Assembly: GCF_001577835.2 (NCBI RefSeq)
Contig: NC_029521.1
Span: 26,754,917 to 26,818,916 of the forward strand
Length of the DNA: 64,000 nt
Reading direction: 5' to 3'
Source: Coturnix japonica
Taxonomy: Eukaryota > Chordata > Aves > Galliformes > Phasianidae
The position numbers and the translations under genes were made by a program. The notes below the pieces were generated by a model that was not told the origin of the DNA, ran no database searches, and saw nothing but the letters and a program-made list of their open reading frames with translations. Positions 24,248-34,333 of this stretch are shown here, piece by piece; position 1 is the first letter of the stretch; each line of letters starts with the position of its first letter.

Positions 24248-24335
24248 CACCTGTGCTCCCAGGTCTCTCTGTCCCTTCACCAGGTGCTCAGTCATTGGTT
24301 CAGGCTGTGACTTAGCAATCCCCATACACCCAGCT
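24248..24335. repeat. Unidentified interspersed repeat, copy 2
   Basis: This matches 17183-17269 by CACCTGTGCTCCCA (24248-24261), GGTTCAGGCTGTGA (24297-24310) and TTAGCAATCCCCATACACCC. Just before it, CACAGGTG (24231-24238) and the CACCTGTG starting the repeat form an 8-bp inverted pair, absent from copy 1. Family unknown. Confidence 0.6.
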
Positions 24336-27300
24336 AAAGCAGTTCTTTTCCCTCAGCTGCAGGCGCTGTATTGTAGCAGCAAAAATAAGGGACTATTGCT
24401 CGGATTTCCTGAGGATGGTTGTCTCACTAACAGATGATTATTCACAATTTCTAAGTTGATATATTCTAAAATTGTGTTTTCCCCCCTCCCCGGAAAGCTG
24501 TATTTGTTTAAAACTCTTTGTTTAAACACTTGGCATGCAGGTGGGGAAATATTGCTCACGCTTTGTTATGAAGGCAGCATAACTAAGTTTCCAAGAGTTC
24601 TAGGCAATATCTTAAGCTACCGCCATCTAGAACAAGGGGTTATTTTCCATTTTGCTTTTTACTGGGCATCCCAGAGTTGTTCCTTTTCCTCTGTACCAGT
24701 ACTAATGCAGGCTGGAGCAGCTGCTAAACCTGGTTCTTCTTGCCATCTGTAGTTAGAATAAATTTACCAAGTGGTGTCATGTGCACATCTGTCTCAGCAT
24801 CTTGGTTTTCTGCTTTGCCGTGTCACCGTGCACTTGTAAAATCACAGTGTTATTGAGATTATGGTATTAAAAAAATAGACTGAGGAAACCACAGGGCCCG
24901 GCCTCATCTCATCCTGCAGTGATGGACCGCCCAACGTTTGGAAATGGAGAGAAACTACAGGGACATCAACATTTCCATGTAAATTAAAGCAAAAAGTTGG
25001 GTTTGAGAAAATGATGCATCACCCCGTGGCTGTTGGTAGATGGCAGCCTCTGTCCTTATGCTAAAGGGCTCAGTAAAAGGTCACAGCTGCCCGTAAATGC
25101 TCTCATGGGCCTGTGTGCCCCCACCTGCTGCTACAGCATCTTGGTGGGAGGTGAAAAAAACTGTATTTCAAATGCAATCTAGCTAAGAGGTAATCGTGAG
25201 CAAGCCTTACTGCATTCATTATGTATTGTAACATGGAGTTGGGTGATAGCCTCTGTTAGGGTATGTTTGCAATTGATAAGCACAGGCAAGCCCCTTTTTG
25301 ACATCTGATTCACCTGGGACCTTATCCTGGTGTGCCCAGCAGGCTGCACGGAGGCCGAGCTCTTTTTCTCTGGTGGTAGGAGAGAACTGGGTGTGTTGCC
25401 GCTGTGCTTCTGGCAGGAGCTGCGTGAGCCCACCCTGTCGATGACTCATCCCTTAAAGTGGCTCAGAATATCACACTCTGCTTTGCTGCTTTCCTATCCT
25501 TATTACGCTGATGCATTTGGGTCTCACACGGCATTGGCATTTCATTTACAAACCTCTCTTCTCCCATAAAACAAAGATGGCTGCCAGCCCCGCTTCAGCC
25601 TGGTGTTCAGCACTCAAAAAGTGTTTTCCTGAGCCTTTATTGAATGGCTTCAGATGAAAGGTGTTTTGTTTGAAAGCTGAATAACCACAGTAAGCTCTAT
25701 AGAAAGCACATTTTTAAGTTTAACAGGCTATTTTTTTATAGCCTCTTTTTTCATTTTCTTCAAAAATTGGCTGTTTCTGCATACAACTCAAACTACATTT
25801 TTACTCTTTGCACTTCACAAATGCTGTATTAGGATCTTTAGACCTGAAAAGAAGACCTGTGTGTATTACCTGCCATGCTGTCTTTCAGTCTATTCTCTCA
25901 TATTTGAGCACCATAGTTTACAACAGTGGATAAAATAAGATAAACAGAACAAACTCATAGGTTTCCTGATAACAAGCAGTTCATTTTCCCCTCTCTCACA
26001 CCGGCTGTTCACTAAACCAGGCATAGCAAAGCCTGAATTAAGAGTCTGTGTTGTTGGAATTAAAAAATGACATAAGTAAATGTGCCTCTTTCTAATCTTT
26101 TGTTGTTGTTTTTGTGAACTAGGTGTTCAAGATGACACAAGAATGAAGATACAGCTCTAAGAAAGTCATAAGGTAAGATAATGTTACAGTGAGTTTTGAA
26201 AATACCAATGTATGGACTTCAGGTGACGTAGCCCTGTGCAGTGACAACTGACCTGTCAGTCCATAGGGAGTATGACAGGGGCCGTCCCTCAGAACCCTGT
26301 ACTTCAGCACAGCCTTGTGTTATGTTTAGGATTTAAAGGCTGAGTTAGGAAATGGAGATGAGGGAGGACAGTCTGTGTTGCTTTATTATTCAAAGCAGGC
26401 ATTGTGATAGCGAACACAACTCCTTCATGTTCTAGGGCACCGAAGTGTCTCAGATGTATTGGAAACAGGTTTTATATTCTTAAACACTAAAAGGATCGTT
26501 AAGAAGACCCGCTCCATTGTTCTTACTGATAAACCCAAAGTTAAAACTGCTGCCCTCTGTATAGTTGTGTTACTCTGACAAACGTTTCTGTAAAACTTCA
26601 GCAGTCCATTAGTAGAGCTCAGCTTCCTACTGCCTGCACTCAGCCACATTTCAGTTCAGTGACTGCTTCTCATCTTCAAAGCAAAGTCATCCAGCTTAGT
26701 GTCAGTAACCACTCGGGCAGCAGCACAGCGTTCTGTTTTGTGGCTGTCCCTGTTTCTGAAAGGACCGTGTAACTGTGCCTTTGGGTTCTGGAACGCAAAG
26801 TACTTAAGAGCTGTGCCAGTTCTGAATACCAAGTAGCTTGTGGGATCTCCACGCACCATATAGACCTTTTGTGACTCTTTTGATCGTTCTACTACTTACT
26901 CCATCAGGAACTAAACAAACATTCACAAAATATTCAGGACAACATCAGCACTCTGAAGTCATACATCTGTTTCATAGGGCAGCACTGCAGATGACTGTGC
27001 GTAGCACTGAAGCACGGAGTAGCTACAGATACTAGATAAAAGAGGAACATTGGAGTCCTCAGATGTATGTGCTGCTTTTCAAGTGCTTGGCCACCCAAAC
27101 TTAAGATCTGTGAGTGCCTTTCTTCTCATGGGGACCTGTATAAAGGTTATGCACCAAACCTAATTGGTGTTCTCTGTGCAATAAGGCCCTTCCCACTGAA
27201 TAACCTGGTCCTGGGGCGTGCAAGCACATCAACATCCCACTGCTACCAGCAGACGTTATGCATGCTGATACATCTTGTAGGAAACAATGTGTAAGATGCA

Positions 27301-28403
27301 AATATTCCTTTTTCCCTTTGGAGATGGGGGTTGTCTGTTACATTAAAAATGTTGTATGAAATAAAAGATGGAGCTGAGTTTTCCAGTGCCAGTCATACTG
27401 GCATCCAGTGCTGGTGCTGCCCTTTTAGTGGGAGGCTGCAGTGATGTGAAATGCACTTATAACTCAAACATAATTTGCTCTGCTTACAAGTGACCATCAG
27501 TCCTTGCACTGAAGTGGTCAAACAACATGCAGGGCAGACACCCTTTAGGAACCTCATTTCTATGCTCAGGCTCTGGTTTCCAGGAAGCAATTTTTCCCTC
27601 AAGAATTATTTAATCAGAGAAAAATCTTCCGGTACTTAAGAGACACAACTGCTGTTGTATAGAAATGGGCATTACAGAGGAAGTAGCCACAACATGGCAG
27701 GGCTACCAGACAGTGAGCATTTTCTGAAACAAAGTAGAGAGAACAGGGAATAAATATGGTGCACAGCGGCGTCCTGGCTAAAACAGGAGCAAGGTTTCCC
27801 ACCTTTGACAGTCAGACAGAAAGAAAGTGTGAATTGTAGCTATACTGGCCTCACATCCAAGGTATCATTTATTCAGTGCATTTATTGCTTATATTGTTCA
27901 TTTGTTATTTGTTTCTGTGTTGATAAAATACAGTCAGCAGCAGTTTGCAGGTCCTGCCATTGCAAATCACTTCTGTCTGGCTGTAGGAAGAAAGATGATC
28001 AGTGGGAAAAGAAAGAAAGAAAGATAGAAAAGCAGGGAGATAAAAATAAGTGCCGTCTATGTGCCCCTAACAAGAAACTGCATGTTGAGTCCATTTGTTC
28101 CGCATGGATTTAATCAATGCAATGCTGATGGGGGAAGAGTGTTGGTGAGTGCGATGGGTGGTTTTTATTCCGCTTGCTCTGCCTGACCTGCTCAATGTTC
28201 TATCGATCCACCTTGTTGCCAGGAAAACCAGAATCCTGCTGACACGAGCATCTGTCTCGTACGGGCAGAAGAAGATTGATGTCGCAGCCTAGCGTTTCAA
28301 AACAACTTTCCCCCAAATGGCCGATGTCTCGAGCAACCTCTTACAGGGATGAAAACCCCAAAATAGCGGCCGAACAGCCGTGCAGGGCAACGCGGGTCCG
28401 GCC

Positions 28404-28520
28404 GAGCTCCGCGCCGCTGGGTGGCGCCCGGCACCCGGCCGAGCTCCGCGCCTCGCCCCCTCCTGCCCGCGGAGCTCCGCGCCCTGCCGCGCTGCGCCCC
28501 GCCGAGCTCCCCCCGCCCTG
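28404..28520. repeat. Degenerate GC-rich tandem repeat around GAGCTCCGCGCC
   Basis: GAGCTCCGCGCC occurs at 28404-28415, 28441-28452 and 28472-28483. A fourth degraded copy (GAGCTCCCCCCGCC) starts at 28504. Spacings are 37, 31 and 32 bp, so this is an imperfect minisatellite in the GRK5 promoter. Confidence 0.75.
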
Positions 28521-28716
28521 CGGGACTGCCCCGGGGGCTGCCCCCGGCCGGACCGCGGATCCGGCCCCCCGGCCGCACGTCCCGGCGTTCCCGGCTCCGG
28601 CGACGGGGATGGCGCCTGCGCGGGGCTGCGGGGCCGCTCGGCGGTGCCACACCCCCGGGGGAGGGAGGCAGGAGAACCCGAGCCCTCAAACCGCCGGGGA
28701 GGCGGCGGGGCGGAGG

Positions 28717-28725
28717 ATGGAGTAG
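28717..28725 (+). promoter_or_regulatory. uORF 1 upstream of GRK5 (Met-Glu-stop)
   Basis: ATG GAG TAG forms a two-codon upstream ORF, 209 bp before the GRK5 stop-free main frame begins at 28935. The context is GGAGGATGG, with purine at -3 and G at +4, so it could initiate if it lies within the transcript. Confidence 0.4.
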
Positions 28726-28816
28726 CGGGGCGAGGCGCCGAGGGAGCAGATAGCGCGGGGAGCGCCGCCTCCGCCCGGCTGAAGCTCTGCGGGCGGAGGA
28801 AGGAGAGGAAGGGATC

Positions 28817-28840
28817 ATGCGAGGGGGGCTAGCGCGTTAG
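28817..28840 (+). promoter_or_regulatory. uORF 2 upstream of GRK5 (7 codons)
   Basis: The ATG at 28817 reads MRGGLAR then TAG at 28838-28840. It terminates well before the main start, so reinitiation would be needed to reach GRK5. Purine at -3 (A, in ATCATGC) gives moderate context. Confidence 0.45.
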
Positions 28841-28852
28841 GGGCACGAGCGG

Positions 28853-28879
28853 ATGGTCGCCCGGAGGCTCCGCACCTAG
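28853..28879 (+). promoter_or_regulatory. uORF 3 upstream of GRK5 (8 codons)
   Basis: The ATG at 28853 reads MVARRLRT then TAG at 28877-28879. The context is GCGGATGG (G at -3, G at +4), stronger than that of uORF 2. It ends 55 bp before the GRK5 start codon. Confidence 0.45.
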
Positions 28880-28934
28880 GGAGCGTGACGTCCTGCTGCT
28901 GTGCCGCCGCTACCTACGCTGCCCGAGCTCGTCA

Positions 28935-28986
28935 ATGGAGCTGGAAAACATCGTTGCTAACACCGTCTTGTTGAAAGCCAGGGAAG
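28935..28986 (+). CDS. GRK5: G protein-coupled receptor kinase 5, first coding exon (partial gene)
   Basis: ATG at 28935 opens MELENIVANTVLLKARE plus one base, then a GTGAGA donor at 28987. This is the invariant amino-terminal helix of the GRK4/5/6 group. In the family it docks on the activated receptor and closes the kinase domain. The rest of the protein (RGS-homology domain, AGC kinase, lipid-binding C-terminus) must lie beyond the window. The following codons expected from human (a glycine/lysine-rich PIP2-binding stretch) were not found downstream, so 28987-64000 is taken as intron 1, which is also very long in human. The start is supported by exact family agreement and by its place in the CpG island. 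Confidence 0.95.
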
Positions 28987-31900
28987 GTGAGAGAGCGGCG
29001 GAAGGGAGCCGGAGCATCCCCGGCACGGGCGGCCCTCCGACCCCGGGGTGCGGGAGGTGGGGGCTGAGCGCCGGTCCCGGTGGCGGCTGTCGGTGTCCAT
29101 GTGGTGGAGCTGGTGCTGGAAAAGGCTCCTCTGAACCGGAGCCTCGCTTCCAAGGAAAAGATCGATTTCCCCCCGCTGCGAGGAGGTTTGGGAAAGGAAG
29201 CGAGCGAGGTTGCGGAGATTACAACATTCGCCCATCTCTTCCTTCCCTCTTCCCGCTGCCCCCCCCCCCCCCCAAATCTGGTCCCACAGTTTGTGCTATT
29301 TCAGCGTCTATTGTTAAAGGTCAGCTGCAGATGCATTCATTCAGAAGGGCTTAGCAAATCTGCGAATAGCTTTCCGCGCTGCGATGTGACCGGCGGGATC
29401 GTATCGCTTCAATGTACAGTCATTGCCTTATTCGGCGTTATTAGGTGATACCATGTTGCCGCAAACATGTCCATTGTTGAGAGCCGCCTGTCCCCAGCCC
29501 GCCCCGCACGGAGCCGGGGCTGAGCTCGGAGCTGCGGGCGCCCCGCGCTGCCCGAGAGATGCTCCGGGACCGCGGACACCGCTCCGTACACCTGAAAAAC
29601 GCGCCGGGATCGCGGCTGCACGGCGGCGATGGGCACCCGCTGACAGCCCCGCAACAGCCGTGAGCCCCGGGACGAAGCCCAGCCGCTGAGAGGTGCTTCC
29701 CTCCCACCGCTACTCATGGGAGCGGGGTGTCCCCGGGCGCTGCCCGTACCCGAGGGTCGGAGGGGGGCAGCATCCCCCGGCTGTGGGCAGCGCCACGCAC
29801 CAGCGTCTGACGCTTGTAGCATCACTGCCAAGGTGAGCAAGAGGCTTTCTGCCGTCTCTAGCACCGGTGGGGTGGGTGTCAGGTCTGAGGCTGGAGATGT
29901 ACAAGTGAAGCAGTGTTGGTTTCGTACAAGAGTGTTCCAGTGGTGTTCTCCTGGAGTGCTCCCGTCGTTGGGAAAAATAGTTCAAATGGTCTAACAGTGT
30001 TTATATAACTCATGGGGTGTTGAACTTGTGAGGCTTAGCTAAAGAGTAAAGTCCTGAGATTCTTCAGAAAAAATCTCTGCTATAAATAATAAGGGCAAAG
30101 GTATTTTTCCATGGAGCCGACCGGTGGGTTGTAACTCTGCCTTCTCATAGGTAATTACTGTCTAATGTTGTCAGTGCTGTTTAGGACGCAATTGTTCCTA
30201 CCAGCAGCATAGTACTGGTTTAGATTTCAGAAGACTTTAGGAATATTTGAAAGGACTGGTATTAATTACACGTATTATGTGGTGTTGTCTGAGGGCCAAC
30301 ATTTTGCAAGCAATTTTAAATATGCCATTCGATTTTAAGGCCTTCTCCCATTCTCGGCAAGATGGTAACAGTGATGTCGCTATTATGTGCGAGTTGTATT
30401 AAAGAAGCTGTCAGCTATCTCCCAAATGGCCGAGCTTTATCAGGGTGTATTGCAAACTGTATTCTGACTTTTCTTCTAAGTATGTACGAAGTTCCAACCA
30501 CTTCTTTTTTTTTTTTTTTTTTTGAGGGATGGAAGAAGTGATATTTTATATATATATTTAATTCTGCCTTCATTTCAAAGAAATTAATGAAGACTTGTCT
30601 ACCCAGTGTCACTCAGCCAAAGGTCTTAGCCGTGTGTCTCCAAGTTTTCACTTACTGTGTATAAGCTTCTGTGAGTAAAATATACTTAAAATTTGCAAGG
30701 AGTAACATTAAGTGTGTCATTACAGATGGTCTTCAATACGCTGTCCATCTTCTCCAAGGGTAAAACTGAGTTAATATATTGAAGATTGTGGTATCTAAAA
30801 GTAGGTTTGTTCCAGATCCTGTAGGCTCGATGGGTGGATGTAGATGGGCGGACTTGTAGCCACAGCCAAGTACCTGTGTGTTTCTACTTGTTAAGTCAAA
30901 AGCAAAAGCTGTCTTAGCTCAACAAGGTGGTTGCTGGTGCCTGCAATGTGATACTTAATGCCAAATGAAGCAAAATAATGGGGTCAGTTCAGCAGACACT
31001 AGTAAAAGTAGAGGTTTTATCACACAGAGGGAGAGGCAAAGCCAATTATGGCATAAAAAAATACATTTCAAAAGGAGGTGGAGGTGGATCTGCAATGCTA
31101 AGTCCAGTAGCAAGGATGTTTGTAAAGGCCTCGGGAGTAGGGCTGAGTGACCACCACAAGCGTTTTCTAGCAAATATTGGTTTAAATTTTGCAACTCATT
31201 TGCTTTGGCCATGGAAAAGGCTTTTCTGTGGTCCCCTGTTTAAGTTCCTTTGTGTTTTACTACAGCAATCACCAATGCAAAGTGATTTTTTTTTTTTTTC
31301 TTTTGAGCTGAAGTACTGGGAAGCAAATTTTATAACTATTATACAAATGCTTTCACCAGGATCCTGAAGATTACAGAGAGAAGCACAGCCATTAACTGAT
31401 GCCATGTGAAACGTGAGTAATCTTACAGAGCAACAAAATGTATTTCACTGAATAATTTCAAGCAGAGAATAAATATCAGGGAATTGTCACCCGTTTGCAG
31501 AATAAAATGTAGTACTCAGGGACACTACTTGTACTCAGCACAGGAAAGAAAAAAAAAGAGGAGTTTTATTGCATTTCAAAGTTCATTTGTAATTCACTAT
31601 GAATAAATTTATGCTATTTCCTCAATTATCGTTTCTCACATAAAATTCCATTACACAGATGGCCAATCCCTGTTAGGACTGAGTAGGAAATGTATCTGGT
31701 TTAATTACATGACCAAGTAGGTGTTTGGGACCATCTCTTATTGCCTACAGAAGGGAACGAGCAGAGAAGGGAAAACAAGAAAGATGAAAATCATAGAAAG
31801 AACAGCAAAATAATAACAACTGCAGTCATTTCAAGTTGAATAAGAACACGATCTTGTGAGGTGGTGAAACTTTTATCTGAATCTTTTAATTAGTCTTCTT

Positions 31901-32430
31901 GTTTCTGAGTCTCAACAATCGTGTTGATAAGCTGCTAAAAGTGGATCCAGGTTCATGAATGAGTCCTAATTCACTTTCCCAGACTATTTGGTAGAGGGTC
32001 TCATCAGAACCAAGGGGCTGCTGGGAGGGCCGTGGGTTGGCCAAGGACTCTCCCAGAATTTCAGAGGAACTTCAACAGCCCCAGCAAAGAGAAATTAAAA
32101 CAGTATAGTTGTGAATAGTCTACTCTCTGCCATGATCTGTTATTTCCTGGCCATAGTATCAGTCCTCTTTCATATCATCTGCCTCTTCTCTGCACATTAT
32201 TTTTTCTTAGACAAGCTGAAATACATTTTAAAACTCGCATGCAACTTGGCTTTAATAAATACCCAGATCCTTAAAAACAAACGGGTTAAAAAAAAGACAG
32301 AAAACAAAACCGTGAAGAAACAAAACAAACAACCCCCCCAGTTCCCACTACTTTATAGTTTTAGTGATAACTATATTAGTCATCGTTATTATTAGTCTTA
32401 AAACAACCAGTCTGGAGCACAACCAGACAA
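28987..32430 (+). other. GRK5: GRK5 intron 1, 5' part
   Basis: Non-coding. It includes a C15 run (29259-29273), a second CpG-rich stretch (about 29450-29770), a T run (about 30505-30524) before a TATATA cluster, and another T run near 31286. No transposon copy or exon is recognised. Open frames in the CpG-rich part, up to about 150 aa, are composition artefacts. Confidence 0.65.
29259..29273. repeat. Poly-C tract (C15)
   Basis: Fifteen uninterrupted C residues lie in a pyrimidine-rich stretch of GRK5 intron 1, about 270 bp after exon 1. The opposite strand is G15, capable of quadruplex formation and prone to sequencing error. Confidence 0.9.
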
Positions 32431-33173
32431 ATGATTTGCTTTGAGGTCCCTTCCAACCCACCCTGTTGGTAGGGTTGCCATCCACTAGATCAGGCTGCCC
32501 CAGGGCCCCAACCAGCCTGCCTCCAGAGGTGGACTATCCACAACTTCTTTTGGCAGCCTGTGCTAGTGCTTCACTGCTCTCCAAGTGAAGAATTTCTTCC
32601 TAATGTTTCATCTGAATCTCACTTCTTTTAGTTTAAAGCCATTCCCCCTTGCCCTGTCACTATCAATTTGTGTAAGAAGTTATTCCCCTTCCTGCTTCTA
32701 AGCTCCCTGCAAGTACTGGGAGGCTGCAATGAGATCTCCCCAGAGCCATCTCTACTCCAAGTCCAACTCCTTCAACCTTTCTTCATCAGTGAGGTGCTCC
32801 AGCCCTTTGATCATCTTCATGGCCTTCTTTTGGGCCCACTCCAATAGCTCCACATCTTTCTTGTGCTGTGAGTGCAGTACAGTGGGTGGTGATTCACAAG
32901 GGTAGAGAGGGGCAATCACCTTTTGTGCCCTGCTGGCCACCCTTCTTTTGATGTAGCCCAGGATACATCTGGCTTTCCAAGCTGCAAGTGCGTACTGATG
33001 GCTCACATCCAGCTTTTCATCCACCAGAACCTCCCATGCTTTCTCTGTAGGGCTGCCCTCAATGAATTCTTCTCCCAGTCTGTATCGTATCTGGGATTGC
33101 CCTGCAATGCAACAACATCTTGCACTTGTTGTTGTTGAACCTCCTTAGATGTACATGGGCCCACTTTGTTTTC
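32431..33173 (-). mobile_element. CR1 LINE, 3' UTR plus end of reverse-transcriptase ORF
   Basis: On the minus strand the copy reads from a segment like NLMKFNKAKC (near 33130) through DEKLDVSHQYALAAWKARCI and KKAMKMIKGLEHLTDEERLK to the CR1 3' UTR, ending in GGTTGGAAGGGACCTCAAAG near 32440. About 740 bp, 5'-truncated, with frame breaks, so non-functional. It is antisense to GRK5. Confidence 0.92.
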
Positions 33174-34247
33174 TAAAGTGCAGACTTTCAAGTGTAAACC
33201 TGATAAAAGGGAAAAGTGTTGCAACTATTAAAACAAAACAAAATATATATTTTTTCTTTTTTATATAGACTTGGATTCTAAAACAAACTTACTCATGGCC
33301 TTGGATCATCCAGAAGGGGCAATGTGCTTTCATATATCTCAAGAGTTTTTTGAGGACTGCACACTGATGCCATATAACACACAAAATGTGCCTGCTTTTT
33401 AAACTGCTGTATTTTTAGCTTGCTTTTGCAGGATGATCACAGGAGTGATTTGTGCATGTCCTTATTGGCAAAAGACTAGCTATAAATCCTAAACAAGAAG
33501 CGTGATTGCTTTCCAAGAACTTGGCTGCAGAGCAATTGGAAAAAGGGCAGTGAAACAATGAAAAACATATTTCGAAGGGAAGTAGGTGACTATAGCGACA
33601 GCCAGAATCCCATGGAGAATATGATTATTGCAGCTTACCTCTAGCAAATTCATTAATCAATGCTTTGAGTGCAGAATCTGAAGTCCTGTCCTGTATCCAT
33701 TGACATAAAAACAAATTACTTTGTAAGGACAATGTTGTCTATATAAGCAGAGGAAGCTCTCATACAGTAACTCAGTTTTTGGAGTTCATAAGAAATTCTC
33801 ATCACTGCAGTAGCTTAGGAGGAGGAAATAAAATACAAATAAAAAACCTGAATCAGCTTTACTTCAGATGTGAGAGGGTGATTTTAAGTTATAACCATTT
33901 CTTTTTGAAAAAAAGTATCCAGAAGAAGTCAGAATATTTCATTATATTTCTGATCAAGGAAATTCAGTAAACAAGAGTCTTCAGGCCTATGTGAAAAGAG
34001 TGTGCAAGTTTGATACAAATATCTCCAATCAAACTTCCTTACTACATAGGGAGGACTGTGCCCCTGTGTGTTTGCTGTTGCTGTTGGTTCTGTGCTGTCG
34101 TTTTCTAATTGATATCAGTTCTAGTAAGTTCACAGGCATTTAAGAATGTGTTTTTTACGGAGTTGGGGTGGTCTCAGATTAACACACAGAAGCTACCATC
34201 TAGTCAGGCTTCTGGAACAGTTGTTAACTATGGAGGTTTGAACAGAG
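33174..34247 (+). other. GRK5: GRK5 intron 1, AT-rich spacer
   Basis: No gene or repeat family recognised. It contains a good TATA-box match at 33740-33747 (noted under findings). The open frames are short and lack domains. Confidence 0.55.
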
Positions 34248-34333
34248 ATCACAGAATTGTTGGGGTTGGAAGAGACCTCTAGAGATCATTGAGTCCAACC
34301 CCCTGTCAAAAGAGGTTCCTTACAGCAAGCTGC
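34248..34333 (-). mobile_element. CR1 LINE 3' end fragment
   Basis: The plus strand reads ATCACAGAATTGTTGGGGTT, GGAAGAGACCTCTAGAGATC and GAGTCCAACCCCCTG, then AGGTTCCTTACAGCA. This is the reverse complement of a CR1 subfamily 3' end, on the minus strand. It is short and antisense to GRK5. Confidence 0.88.

Larger units (their letters stand above)
22331..28340. other. Divergent intergenic stretch between PRDX3 and GRK5
   Basis: No gene is recognised. Open frames are all under about 105 aa and without recognisable domains. Contents noted are a 23-bp direct duplication (23813-23874), one copy of an unidentified repeat (24248-24335) and a short GAAA microsatellite near 28008-28032. Base composition is ordinary until the GRK5 CpG island begins near 28350. 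Confidence 0.6.
28350..29080 (+). promoter_or_regulatory. GRK5: GRK5 CpG-island promoter and 5' UTR
   Basis: A strongly CpG-rich island covers the upstream region, 5' UTR and first coding exon of GRK5. No TATA box is visible, and GC boxes are frequent. The upstream part (28404-28520) contains a degenerate repeat around GAGCTCCGCGCC. The 5' UTR side (28717-28879) holds three short upstream ORFs. The transcription start cannot be fixed from sequence alone. Confidence 0.75.

Noticed and set aside
28276-28832. Overlapping 110-173-aa ORFs on both strands in the GRK5 CpG island
   Set aside because: These are stop-poor frames caused by high GC, rich in R/P/A/G in every frame, with no domain.
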